Assembly: GCA_028673005.1 (NCBI GenBank)
Contig: CM054116.1
Coordinates: 71,747,315 to 71,811,314, forward strand
DNA from: Tanypteryx hageni
Taxonomy: Eukaryota > Arthropoda > Insecta > Odonata > Petaluridae
Direction: 5' to 3'
DNA: 64,000 nucleotides
The position numbers were made by a program, and so were the translations under genes. The notes beneath the pieces were generated by a model, which searched no databases, was not told the DNA's origin, and was given only the letters and a program-made list of their open reading frames with translations. Positions 12,458-23,761 of this stretch are shown here, piece by piece. Position 1 is the stretch's first letter. Every line of letters starts with the position of its first letter.

Positions 12458-12600
12458 ATGATCAAAAAGTGGCTACTGAGCTTCTTGGGAAGAAATAAGG
12501 AGTGGAGAATATTATGGTTGAAAGCCATGAGGAGACATGCATCTGATATATCGGAACGTACATCTGCATTTGTCTGCGAAGATCATTTTAATCTATGTAC
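12458..12600 (+). pseudogene. Possible THAP-type zinc-finger fragment
   Basis: The frame reads KEWRILWLKAMRRH and then SAFVCEDHFN. The second half of THAP domains has a Trp in a basic helix followed by a VCxxHF motif, where Cys and His bind zinc. The first Cys pair is missing, and no exon border was found upstream. It may be a relic of a P-element-type transposase or of a THAP gene. The match is short and uncertain. Confidence 0.3.
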
Positions 12601-12649
12601 TAGTTATATGTATGTACGTAACTTTATTGCTTCATATTTTAGTTAATGG

Positions 12650-13404
12650 CTTATGTCGGCATTACATTGACATGATGCATATATTTCTGGAAAACGATGT
12701 TGAAAGAGTAAATTACATTTTTATGTTTCAAAGACTAGCATAGGTATGTATTTTAACAAAACCTCCATAATGTAATATATACCTATTCTAAATATGTAAG
12801 ATCAAACTTACTGAAATCGTTGGGCTATGGGTTTATTAAGCAAATAATTACTGGTGCAGTGCATATACAATTTAAGTACCAAGTTTTTAAGCAAATACTT
12901 TTACAAATGTTACATATTAAGTTAGTTCTGTAATTGAAATATTTTAATAAATTTGTTATCCACGTCAGCATGGTATTTTGAAGGACCATGTTATGCTAAA
13001 TAAGGGGTCATGACACTCCACAGATGTGACTGAATCTTCTTCATCTACAGCTACACTCACTTCATAACCTCTTTATCTTATTCTGTGTTCAGGGCAAATC
13101 TTGCCTTTAACAATAATTTTTCCTTCTTGCTTCAGTTTAACAAAACCAACAGCATTACTAGCGTAGTCTTTCCTCATTGACCTCAAAGGGAGAAAAAAGC
13201 CATAAAAGCAACGATGAAATTCGCGACATATACAAATGAGACATGCAGTTATGACAAACACTTCTACAGTTTTTCTTTTCACAAGTATAAGTAATAACTA
13301 AGGCAGTAACACACTTAAAACAACAAACCTCACCACATTTCCTAGAGACAAGACACACAGAAACTAAGTTTATTCACATTAATTTTGTATATTTGTCAAT
13401 ATTT
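12650..13404. other. Unassigned DNA with a Cys-rich minus-strand frame
   Basis: A minus-strand open frame at 13158-13358 is Cys-rich (CGEVCCFKC, CHNCMSH), but its spacing fits no family that I recognise. No splice context supports it. Confidence 0.25.
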
Positions 13405-13408
13405 GACC

Positions 13409-13475
13409 TGATGATTCTGTAAAGGAAGATGATGGTGATTATTCACCGAAACCGGTCGTGTTTTACTTCATATAT
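13409..13475 (+). ncRNA. Decayed hammerhead-like fold
   Basis: The order is GATGA, one extra T, a GGTGA/TCACC hairpin with loop TTAT, then GAAACCGGTC. GTAAA upstream can pair with TTTAC downstream, like stem I. The C3-U4 core bases are replaced by AA, so cleavage is unlikely. The ACCGAAACCGGTC block resembles hammerhead ends found in Penelope-like elements. Confidence 0.4.
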
Positions 13476-13519
13476 TTTGTGGAAATTAGCAAAAGTTTAA
13501 TATAAATAAAAAATACTAT

Positions 13520-13527
13520 CTAGCATT
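13520..13527. repeat. 8-bp target-site duplication CTAGCATT (left)
   Basis: It is identical to 15807-15814, as expected for a hAT insertion. Confidence 0.85.
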
Positions 13528-15806
13528 CAGGGCCGCGCCTAGGATATTTATGTGTACTATAAGAAAACAAAACCAATTATTTATGCGTTTCTACATCCAA
13601 GTCCCAACTTCGTATTTTCATTTTAAGATATTTTAAAATCCAATGAAGAAGTAGGTGTTAATAATTCTATTATTACTTGGAGAAATTGTTATGGGATTTG
13701 AATTCGGTACATTTACATACGGTCAACGAAATACGGCATAGGGCAACATTAATAAATGTATAAATAAATAAATATAAATTTAATTATAAAACAAAAATGG
13801 TAAGACTAAGATGGTTAAGAAAACACAAAAAAATATAACTAATGATTAGCATTATGTCTGAAAAATTCCATTTGCTAGATTTGATCGATTTTTCGATCGT
13901 ATTTGAAATATACCCAGTTCTACTTGATTCAATTTTTGGTCATAAAATAAATTGATTAATTTTCTAGTTATTGAATAGAGCTAATACATTCATTGCGTTT
14001 ATTTATTGAATTTTATCAAAGTATTTTTTAAAACTGTTTAGAACAATCCTCAAACTCGCGTTTCTACCAAAACACTCTACTCTTTCTCCACCTTTTAATG
14101 ATACATTCCAGACCATATATCAAATCTTACTTTAGTAATCCACCCTTAAAGATATTTTCGACCTACCTCTCGAACTTTTATAACTTTCTGAGTATTAGCA
14201 AATCATCGCGGATTTATATGATGTACAAATAAGTACGAAACCAAACGTAACCCTATATACACACACTTATTTGGAAAGTTATTGATAAGAATAATTTCCA
14301 CTAGTAAAACTAGTCTACATTATCTTCTATAAGGATATAATTAACAAAAAGAATAGTGCAAATACAAAAACACTGGCATCGGGCTTACGACAAAATTCCA
14401 TTCCATTCCACCGATACTCGTTCTTCTAGGTAAAGGAATCCTTTCGCATTCTTAAGTTATCTTGTGTATATAAACCGATAAATTTACGTGGACTCAATAC
14501 AAGTACTGAATACAGGAGTACGTTACTGTAAACTAACTCTTCAAAAATGAGTAAACATTCAATAGGGTTCATATTTAAAATTTTTAAGATGTTATAATTA
14601 TAACAGATTTAGCTGCGTATTCAAGCTATCTTTTATAACTACTTACCTACGATTTTATCAAAAACTCAAAACAATTTAGGACTTGTGAGCGGAAAGTAAT
14701 AAAATAATTTTCGAATAGAAACTGAAACACGTTATATCATATGAAATACCTCCTCGATTAAATAATGAAAATAAACACTATGTATGTGCAGTTTTCCTTT
14801 TCATGAATGATGATTCCTTCAGCTTCAAAAATAAATTATTTTTCGTTGAACGAAGTATACTATCCTATCATCAAACACTCTTCTGTTCACACACCGTTGA
14901 GGAAAAGCGATCCTTCTCCAACGAAAGCTCAAAGAGATTTAAGAGCTTTGTACTATTTAGAAATGAATATGAACGTTAACGTAGGAGGGGGATCGTAAAG
15001 GAGTAGGGAAAGCTAGTTTCGGAAAAGCTATTCCAAACCAATTTAAAACAGATTTGGGATTCCCAAGACTCGGCAAGAGGCAGAATTCAAAAAATGGTAA
15101 ACATCTGGTATTCTTCCAGCGAAAGGTCGATGGTATTCATGGGCGGCCCCGGGCGAGAAAGTGCTCCAGCGCCCCCGTACGTAAATTTTTGTTTACATAT
15201 TTTTAGAAGAACTTGCTCATTTATCCAATGCTCTATAAAATAATTGATAATGAAAGGAAATAGGAATTTCAAGTAGATTTTCGCCCATCCCGCGATGTAA
15301 ATTTGTTTCCAAAATGTATTCACTTGCAAGTAAAATATACATAGATGATCGGGTTAGCGCCCCCAATGCTTTGTCGCCCCTGGCAGCCTCCCTGCTCGCC
15401 CCTACTTCGGGCCGGCCCTCATGGTGCTTTACGAAAGGATTGCCGCCTCCGCTGGAGCTCCTCGCTAGGGTCGGGATAGCAATTAACAGAGTAGCGCCCC
15501 CACCTCCTGGGATCTCCTACGGTGAACCCATTTTCGGTCGCCTCTGGTACGTGTTCTAGCGGCCTTGAGTCATTCGACCGCGTATTACATCGGATCGGAA
15601 AAATTTTGCGTGGAAAATTTCGTGTCATTTTAGTACCTCCAACTTTCCCTTTTCACTCTGACCAAGGAGGAAACATTCCCAAACAATGTATCTACAACTC
15701 GAATTGCAACAATATATAGCTTACAAATACCTTAATGGGAAGGCGCCCAGGCAAGTCGGCACCAGGGTGCATTGCACCCACTGCACCCCGGGTAGGCGCG
15801 CCCCTG
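13528..15806. mobile_element. hAT-type DNA transposon, non-autonomous, 2279 bp
   Basis: Ends are CAGGGCCGCGCCTA on the left and, reverse-complemented, CAGGGGCGCGCCTA on the right (13 of 14 match). It is flanked by the exact 8-bp duplication CTAGCATT. The TIR sequence and 8-bp duplication are typical of hAT elements. No transposase frame survives inside: the longest frames are about 80 codons without hAT motifs. A second hAT MITE is nested at 15138-15420. The body from 13545 to about 15000 is AT-rich and otherwise featureless. Confidence 0.85.
15138..15420. mobile_element. Nested hAT MITE, 283 bp
   Basis: The left end is CATGGGCGGCCCC and the reverse-complemented right end is GAGGGCCGGCCC, both one step from CAGGGCGGCCC. 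Flanks ATGGTATT (15130-15137) and ATGGTGCT (15421-15428) match at 6 of 8 positions, as an old target duplication would. A diverged relative lies at 1690-1806. Confidence 0.65.
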
Positions 15807-15814
15807 CTAGCATT
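15807..15814. repeat. 8-bp target-site duplication CTAGCATT (right)
   Basis: Matches 13520-13527 exactly. Confidence 0.85.
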
Positions 15815-16121
15815 GTTCATCTTATATTATTGTGGATTCCACGAAGTCTCGGCTTCGTCCATTACCTTTTGTATGCTTATCTAACTATATTTTACTTACT
15901 AGATACTAGGACAGCATGGGAAACAATACATAAATAAATATTCTATAATATTAGTTAAAACTAGAGTTGTTTCATTCATTTAATATGGGAAAGCTGTTTT
16001 AAGACGTCAATCTATCTTATACATATCTTCTGCGTTTCAGTCGAAATAATAGTACTACTACAATAACTGAAAATAAAAGCGCTACATCGAACTTGTTTGA
16101 TCAATTAAATGTAATACAAAC

Positions 16122-16255
16122 CTATCTGCCTTCACTCCACGCATTTCAACATCTGAATATTGCTCCCTACGACTCCCAATGTACCGCAAAAGCATGTACG
16201 AATCAACGACGGGCAAATTATCAGATCTGACTACACAAAATCTTTCATATGGCAT
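16122..16255 (-). CDS. Candidate first coding exon, unknown protein
   Basis: The minus-strand ATG at 16255-16253 has a fair context (GCAAAATGCC). It opens a frame of 44 codons plus two bases, MPYERFCVVRSDN to GVKAD, ending at a donor GATAG/GTTTGT. Upstream (16300-16480) the DNA is richer in GC and holds a perfect CRE palindrome, so it could be a promoter. I do not recognise the protein family. No matching downstream exon was found; the next 2 kb to the left is the hAT element. It could be a real gene start or a transposon remnant. Confidence 0.35.
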
Positions 16256-16430
16256 TTTGCAAAACACAAAGCGAAATAAATGCCAGAAGGTGCAGTACAT
16301 CTACCAATATTTCTTCTAAGACGGAGTATAAAGGAAAACAACAGAATTATGTCTTTCAAGCTTCTATTTCTATATCGGCACAATGACTTCTAGCACGGCT
16401 GGCATCGGCAATCATGCTTGTGGCATGCAC

Positions 16431-16438
16431 TGACGTCA
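16431..16438. promoter_or_regulatory. CRE palindrome TGACGTCA
   Basis: A perfect CREB/ATF-type site about 175 bp upstream of the candidate ATG at 16255. Another copy occurs at 61014-61021. Function is inferred only from the match. Confidence 0.35.
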
Positions 16439-16620
16439 CTAAACACTCGGCAAACTTCGGCTACCAATCGGATGTGATCGGGTTCGGCATTAACTCGTCC
16501 GTTTTAAATTACTTTTTTATAAATATCGGCTATAAATTTAACGAAAAAACTTTATATTTGCCTATAACAATAGCCATACAATACAACTTCATAAAAATTT
16601 CGGTAATTCCCAATATTTGA

Positions 16621-17600
16621 CAGTCCTCCATTTCAACGACGTTAGCCAGACATGCTAGCATACGACTGAAAATTACCATAACGATTAATAACGACAAGTA
16701 AAAAGAATAATTTATGAATAAACGGAATTATTTAACTAAGGAAACAAATCATTGAATTTTACTTGTCTAGTGAACTGAAGTAACTTTTACCAAATTTCCA
16801 GCAAATGACACATAATTGAACATCAATAAAATCAATTATTAATTATATCTTAGCGTCATGACTTATTTGCCATTTTTCGCCTATAATTTTAAACAAAAAA
16901 TATGAAATTTATCTGAATAACATTTCATGTTTTGCTTTCATAACGGCACTAGGTGCTGCTGACGGCTTCAAGGGAAAGATCTCCATGTTGATCCAAAGTG
17001 GGAAAGTATTCATTGCGTCGGCATAGAAATGAGCCCATCTTCATTCTCCAAATGAGCATTGTTGAAATGTTTTAAAATTTCGCATACATTGAAAGTAATG
17101 TGAATCAGCGGGCCGATTGATATGTAATATTTAAAAAATCTAGATATTTTGTGTAACATCGTTTTCAGTTGTAATCGAGTTGAGGTGAATTGACAGAGCA
17201 GTCTTTATAAAATATTGTGTTAATTTTATCTGATGTCATAACCTTGCACGACCGTGAATCAGTACTTCTAAATTTTGTGTCATCTCCTATTCTACCGGAA
17301 CAAATAATCCACTCAACCATCTACCAATTTAATAGAATTTTTCGCGCATTTTCCGCAAATATCGTTCAAGTTAATTTTATATTATGCTTGCTTTAACATC
17401 CAGTCTAGTATGCGATTAAAAGCGTAGATGTGCTAAAGTTAAGTCTTAATTATTCTGTGCAATTTCCCCTTGAAGCTTGTTAAAGTAAAATTTTCGGCAT
17501 ACCTACAGGCTTTCATTCTTTCGCAAATTAAAATTAGAAAAAAAAATTATCGTAGATCTTTAGCTAAGAATATTTAAATTAGGACATTTAACTTCATGAC
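16621..17600. other. AT-rich DNA, no gene seen
   Basis: No coding motif, RNA or element boundary could be supported. Confidence 0.4.
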
Positions 17601-18790
17601 TCAATTTTTGACGGGCGCCTCTGCTATGGTAATATTTTTGCCCCCGAGGGCAAGGAGACAATGGGTGTGAGATACGCGATTGGATATCTCCTCGCTAGAT
17701 GAAGGGCTTGCCATCACGTGTTCTCGTACGTCACGAGGGGTTTTCCCCTTTCCAGGAAACGGCGTTAAAAAGGGTCTCGATGAACGCCGATGGCAGAAGC
17801 GACCTTCAGGACATGATGCTTCCGGCGACTGAGGATATACTCTATTCATTCGATAAAAGCAGAGGGTATGCGGTGTATACCCTTCACTACAGCACCCGAT
17901 ATATGTCGATGAATAATAGGTTGTTTAAAATCTTCCATATTTTCAACAAAAATCGAGAGTTCAGTTGCAATTCGCCCACTTTTCCTTATCTTTTGCAAGG
18001 ACTTCAAACGACGGGATGGAAAAGGTTTACATTCCATACATGCACTCTTTTTTGTTCCTTCCACTCTTCTCTTCTAAAGCTCTCTATTTTCTTCGCCTCT
18101 CAAGTGCCCTCATTGAAGCTTGGCCCTCTTCCGGACGAAAAGTGTACCAACTTAGAACGAACCTGGAATCCACAGGAGCGACATCGTTCGACGCATCTTC
18201 TTAGGATCTGGTTGAGTGCGTCGCACCCATATTGGTGAATAAACGACGTATTTTATCTTACATAATATATTCTTGTTGTTTATAATAAATAGTGTTGATA
18301 TTCAACATTTTTATCGTCCCAGATGGTTATTCCACACCACTAATTCGACGACTAAGGATTTGTTGGAGACAATCTCTGTCATCGTAAAAGCAGTATTCGT
18401 CTTTGGGGACACGTTAAGAGCAATGGGGCAGCCGTTAGTTTTCTGGAAGAAGGGAGATGCATGCGGTACACGAAAAGGAGTTCTAGCAGACATTTTACAT
18501 GGGATTTATGTAGGTATGTATGTGTGTTTCAATGTGGATAGGTTGGTGTATAAGTGTTTGGATGCTGATAGCATACCTACCAATTCAGGGAGTGCGGGCG
18601 TTAATGGACCGCGTCACTCCGCGAATGCAGACAGAAGAGATTCTTGCAATGGAGACTAAAGCTAGCCTCAACACGTCTAATACTTCACCATGATCTTCGT
18701 CTGGGGGGCCTGTTTGTGATGCAGAGTGAGAATCCTCAATCGCCTCTTACATCAGTGAATAAATCGAACGGTGAGTCAGAGAAGATCGCA
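17601..18790. other. Unassigned GC-richer block with overlapping open frames
   Basis: Plus-strand frames of 179 codons (17699-18238) and 128 codons (18273-18659) occur, with shorter frames on the other strand. Base composition is visibly higher in GC than on both sides. None of the translations shows a family motif. Competing frames on both strands suggest chance frames in an old element rather than a gene. Confidence 0.3.
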
Positions 18791-19114
18791 CCCTTTTAGT
18801 GTAATGTGGAAATCTTATTTCCCACAATACCCATTATTATCACTTTACATAGATGACCACCTCGGTGTAGGTAGTGCAACCTCACATTAGATATTCGATT
18901 TTGACTTTTGCAAACTACTCCTACGCGACGTGATATTCACTGTATCAGGCATCGGGGAGGAATAAAGATAAGTCGTTTGTAATAAATTAAGCCACCCAGC
19001 CAAAACTCGATCTGTTTGCCTAAATTAGGAAAAAGTGTAATGCATACATAAATTAAGAATTCGCTTCTTTCAAGTTCACTACTTGGCGGTTATACTAATA
19101 TTTTCATTGTCGTT

Positions 19115-19240
19115 CTTTAAGCGTTTCCTTTTTTTTACCAGCGAAGCGATAGTAACGTAACCTCGCGTATGTCTGTCTGTCACGTTTTTCATCCCTTGAA
19201 TCGTTTCAATTTAATTTTAATATGAGAGATCGTCATTAAA
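19115..19240. repeat. Interspersed repeat, copy 1 (ACCAGCGAAGCG block)
   Basis: Shares ACCAGCGAAGCG(A/G)TA, a GTCTGTCTGTC-type block and a TTTAATTTAAT(T)-type tail with 19630-19790. A looser relative with GTCTGTCTGTCC and AGACCGATTTT lies at 37930-37975. Confidence 0.6.
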
Positions 19241-19629
19241 ATTCACCACATGCGTGTATGACTTTGTACTGTATCAAAGTAAAGCAAGCCTTTGTAATCT
19301 CCGATTATTCCATTTACGGAGCACGTTTTTCATTTTAGCCCATTTCAATTCAGAGTCTAATGGGAAGTTAGGATAAGAACGGGAGAAGTCGAAAGAGGGA
19401 GGGAAGTTGGAGAGGGGAGGCAGTAGGAGGGGAAGGTAAGTGAAAAGGGAGTAAAGGGGTACGGCGAGTAGAGAGTGGGGAGCAGGGTTGCCAACCGTCC
19501 GTAAATTTGCAGACAGTCCGTCAAAAAGAGCAAAAATTGGACGTGTCAGTAAGGTCCGTAAAATATTTAGATATCCGTAAAAATGCTAAGGAATTTCCAG
19601 GGGTTAAAAGCAGTGGTAGTCAACTTTAT

Positions 19630-19790
19630 AGGCGTTCTTTACCAGCGAAGCGGTAATAACGGAACGCCTTATGGGCACGTCTGGTCCGTCCATCCGTCCG
19701 TCGTAATATTCATCTACTAAACCGCTGGACGGATTTTAATTTAATTACGTATGAGTAATCTTTATTAAAACTAGCGTAATTTCCCGTCAA
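19630..19790. repeat. Interspersed repeat, copy 2 (ACCAGCGAAGCG block)
   Basis: Direct-orientation partner of 19115-19240. Between the copies, a hAT-like end (CAGGGTTGCCAACCGTCCG) starts at 19485, with no right end found. Confidence 0.55.
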
Positions 19791-19839
19791 ATATAACGGA
19801 TATTTGCAGATTATGTATTATAATTAAGGTACTTCCCAT

Positions 19840-20010
19840 TCTTCCTCCCTTTCTCTCTGCCTCCATCCCACTCTCTTCCCTCCCTCTCCCCCTATTCTCT
19901 CTCCCTCCCTCTCCTCCTATTCTCTCTCCCTCGTATTTTCCCTTTCTTCTTTTTCTCCATCCCTCTCTCCCTCCTCTTTTCTTCCCATCATCCATCTTCC
20001 TCCCACCCCC
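19840..20010. repeat. Pyrimidine-rich low-complexity tract (CTCTCTCCCTCC)
   Basis: Nearly pure C/T on the plus strand. A minus-strand frame of 80 codons across it is a low-complexity artefact. Confidence 0.8.
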
Positions 20011-20075
20011 CACCCATTTACATCTTTATCGAATTTTCTCCCAGGTCCCTATCCACCTCTGTTATATAGACAATG

Positions 20076-20157
20076 CCCTGAGTTATGCGTTTTCAACTTA
20101 CATGGTGTTTTCCAGGAATGTATCCCCTGCATAACTCGGGGTCCGACTGTAGTTTAT
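20076..20157. mobile_element. Short Tc1/mariner- or pogo-like element end
   Basis: The reverse complement begins TACAGTCGGACCCCG, as in pogo/Tigger-like termini. The flanking GAGTTATGCG and GCATAACTC form an imperfect inverted repeat about 80 bp long. Confidence 0.4.
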
Positions 20158-20760
20158 TTTGATACTTATACTGATAATTTCATTGCTTTACTCGAATCCT
20201 CATAAATACTAAAAAACTGAGTTGGATTAGACATTTTTGCTTGGTAGATATAGATAAGTAAATTGCTGAGGTGCATATTAAGTGGTGAAAAAGTCTTAAT
20301 TTCTAGAGAGTTAATAGTTCATCTTTCTCTTCCAGAGTGATGTTTTTTAAATTATTATAAGGGGAGGCTTAAAAGCTCCTAGTATGGATGTGACCTTTGT
20401 TTAGTTTGTAGCTTAATGGCAATATTCTCAGGAGTTCATTTCAGGCCAATATTTAGCATGATCATTGGAAATCTTCCCTTGATATGGGCAGACTTGGGAT
20501 AAAATCTCAAATCACTCCATGACAATTGAGCAAAATTCTGCTAAAAGTGAGAAGCTAAAAATTTTGTCATAAAAGTGTACAATCGCAAAAAGTTAAGCCA
20601 CATTCTACATAAAGAACTCTCATACTCTACCATCGCTGCAGAGAACATTTTAGCTACCCCTCATACAAAGAACATTAAAATTGGACAGTGTTTCAGGGAC
20701 TTAACTGCATTTGGATGTTGTGCAATGAAGAAAAATGATTTCCTTTTAGTTAAGATGTAT

Positions 20761-20768
20761 CTTACAAG
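20761..20768. repeat. 8-bp target-site duplication CTTACAAG (left)
   Basis: Identical to 23525-23532 across the hAT element. Confidence 0.9.
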
Positions 20769-23524
20769 CAGTGGTGGCTCGTAGCTAAAATTAGTGGGGG
20801 TGCTGCTCCAGAAAATTTTTAGCCTTTGTTTTAAAATTGTGTAAAAGGAAAAAAACATGTATAAAAAGAAAATTTATTCAGGAACTTGATAAAATCTTAA
20901 CAAAAAAAACCAAACATTTTTTACTTACTTTAACTTAAATTGTTACAGTTCAAGCTTGATCTATTCATTTAAAAATGAAATCCATTCTTCTTGTTTTAAT
21001 TTGCGCAAAAAGTTCAATAATTTTCTCCTTGATCTCTGGATGACAATTGAGGAAATTTTTCTCCATTGAAAGTACTGCAAGCGCATTTAGTCTTTCCGAA
21101 TTCATAGTGCTTCTTAAAAAAGTTTTTATTCTTTCCAATGTTAAAAAGCAGCGCTCTGCCTCTGATGTAGTCATGGGAATTGTCAAGAGGATTTTTATCA
21201 CTTTCGTAATTTCACTAAAAACATCATCTAGATTATTTTCCAAGATAAATTCCAGCAGCTCAATTAATTTGCAATATTCATGAATATCAGTCCTACAATA
21301 GAATACTTTTAGTTCAGTTTCAAGCTTTTCTTTGTCAATCATGGGATAAGCTTCAGTGGTCAGTACTATCTCTTTTGTGGGATGTTCATTCTTAAATCTA
21401 GTGAAGCATTTCTTGTTGAACAATTTAGCAGCTACTAAGTGTTTAGTGGAAGAATATCTGTCCATTATATCAACACATATATAGTCACACACTTCCTTAG
21501 CTTCTGCCATGAGTGTCTTTGAAGGATTCTCACAGTACTTTGAGTTTCTCAATTCTAAAATAGCAGTTGTGAAATTTGTTATATATTCATTAACTTTAAA
21601 CACTAATTTCTCGAGATTGCATTTGGTTGTAAATTATTTCAACATGAGGCATAATCTGATGAAAAAGCTCTAACCAAAACTTGAAATTATCATCATTCAG
21701 GTATTTTAAAATTCCTGTTGCTTCTGCAATGGTTTGATCTGCATTTGATGTTGACTGAATTTCAGTAAGGCAGTTTTTCATGAACTCTGTTTATGGTCCG
21801 TATGTTGAAATTCCACCTTGTAGAGGATGTACGTGGAATGCTGACGTCCATATGTTTCTTGAGAATGGACACACGTTGTGGTGATCTTGAGAAGAATGTT
21901 GGAATAGCCAGAATGTTCGAGAAAAATATTCTTGCGTTTCGTGTAATACTTGCTGCATTTCTCATTATTAAATTAAGTTGATGTGCATAACAGTGAATGA
22001 AATGTGCATTACTATAAACTGCTTTTATTTTTGCTTGAACTCCTGCTTTTTTGCCTTTCATGACATTTGCACCATCAAATGTCTGAGCTATCAGTTTTTG
22101 TCCATTTCCTTGAAGGATTATGTCCAATTGTTCTAAAATACGTTTTAATATGCCATCTGCAGTTTGATTTTCTGGAATAAAGAATCCCCAAAAACGCTCA
22201 AATATTTCTTCATTCTATACGTACCGTAGAACAAGGACTATTTGAGTGTGTTCCGAAACATATGTTGTGTCATCAGCCATGACAGCTACAAAGGAAGCTT
22301 TTCTAATTTCCGTCCTTATCTCCTCATGGTATATTTGTAGCAGGCAGTCAAGTATCTCATTCTGAATGGTCTTAGAAACACCTTTGAAGACTGCACTGGT
22401 TTCTAAGTGATTCTTCAAATCTGAATCTAATTTAGATGCAAAATTTACTAATCCTCTAAATACCCCTGGATTTACTGAATCGTCTTTTTCATCATGTCCA
22501 CGTAAGGGAGTTTCAAAGTTTCCACAAAAGTAAATGCAGTCTATTATTTTGGACAAAATTTCACGGTTCTTTTTAACTTTTATATTATGCTCATTGATTG
22601 AAAGTCTGTATGCCTCACTAAGTTTCTCCTTAATACTTATGGTTCCTAAAAGTGACAGTGAAACAACATTATCAACGTGCTTCTTTGACTTCTCATGCTT
22701 TTCAGTTTTTTCTTTCATTTTGTTTATATTTCTAAAACCATCTTTTGTCCACGGTACATCACCTCCAAACAGCAAACACGAGAAGCAAAACAGTGCATTT
22801 TTTACTTCACAGCCGCAAAGCCAACTTTTCCGTTGGTACCATTCAGAATTAAAGCTACGAATATATTTCTTGTTGTTGCTTTTGCCTGGCTGAGATATTA
22901 GAATATCAGGTGTTGAACGACCTCTTTTCTTAACTGTAACTTTCTCATGGAGAGATAGCTGTGAAAACTTAAGCTGTTGAAGTTCACTTACAGTCACAGA
23001 ACTTATTTCTTGGGGATGCAAGGCCATGGTTAAAGTTTTCTGTTAAATAAAAGAACCGAAAAAAAATGAATCAAATAGAATAGCTGGAAGCAGAATAATA
23101 ATCTAATTCTACACTCTTCTACACTTTATCACATTTAAGAATATGGTACACGGTTTTTAAGCACAACACACGCTGAGTAAAAAAAAACTTCCTTCCACCA
23201 TTACGCCAGAGCAACAGTGCTCTCTCTACCTGGCAGTCCCGCCTTCCTCCCCACCCTCCTATGTGCGCATGCGCACAACAGTCAAACACCACGTCGCTGG
23301 CACTGTGAAGCGCACAGTTCCATACAAAGATTTTTGTATCTTTTTCATAAACTGGGGGATGGCTACTGAAGTACTGACATTAAGCTTAAGGAATATATAT
23401 TGTACTACAAAAATAAAGAAAGAATTAAAGAAAAAAGGACTCATTATATTAAATGTTATCGATAATATCAAGTGGAAATAGGGGGTGCTGCAGTTCCGCA
23501 GTGCCTATACACGAGCCGCCACTG
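20769..23524 (-). mobile_element. hAT transposon with ZMYM/TTF-type transposase, 2756 bp
   Basis: The left end is CAGTGGTGGCTCGT and the reverse-complemented right end is CAGTGGCGGCTCGT. They match at 13 of 14 positions and are flanked by an exact CTTACAAG duplication. It contains one minus-strand transposase gene broken by one stop and two frameshifts. About 490 bp at the right end are 5' non-coding and 200 bp at the left end are 3' non-coding. The perfect duplication and light damage suggest recent activity. Confidence 0.93.
20965..23027 (-). pseudogene. hAT transposase (ZMYM1-like, TTF zinc finger), lightly damaged
   Basis: The ATG lies at 23027 and the stop at 20965. The N-terminal third holds a TTF-type zinc finger (WLCGCEVKNALFCFSCLLFGG region, then KHEKSKKH). 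A DUF4371-type region follows, with VAVMADDTTYVS at the catalytic Asp. The stop at about 22214 follows VLVLRYV and the frame reopens at once. Then come TFDGANVMKGKKAG and HCYAHQLNL, typical of the RNase-H fold. A frameshift near 21775 leads to the TEIQSTSNADQT segment and a second, at about 21604, leads to the C-terminal dimerisation domain (LLTIPMTTSEAERCFLTL). Domain order is complete. The enzyme would cut and paste the 2.8-kb element. Confidence 0.9.
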
Positions 23525-23532
23525 CTTACAAG
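23525..23532. repeat. 8-bp target-site duplication CTTACAAG (right)
   Basis: Matches 20761-20768. Confidence 0.9.
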
Positions 23533-23761
23533 TAATAAAATGTAATGAAATATATACATTAAGAATGATACTTTATTATGCATAAGGAATGATAACGTAA
23601 TTGATGTAATAAATGCTACTGCTATTCTGTTGTGTACTGTTAAAGAACAATAAATGAATGGTTATCTACAATGTTTGTTTTCAAATTACCTTTATGAAAG
23701 CATGTGTAGTTTTCTTATAGCTTTCAAGGAAATGAACTTCCTAATTAGCAGGTCTTATTTG

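Noticed and set aside
13158..13358. Cys-rich frame as a piggyBac-type zinc-binding tail
   Set aside because: Cys spacing does not fit the C-terminal RING-like motif, and no DDE domain lies nearby.
17699..18238. 179-codon plus-strand frame as a gene
   Set aside because: No family motif, uneven composition, and competing frames on both strands.
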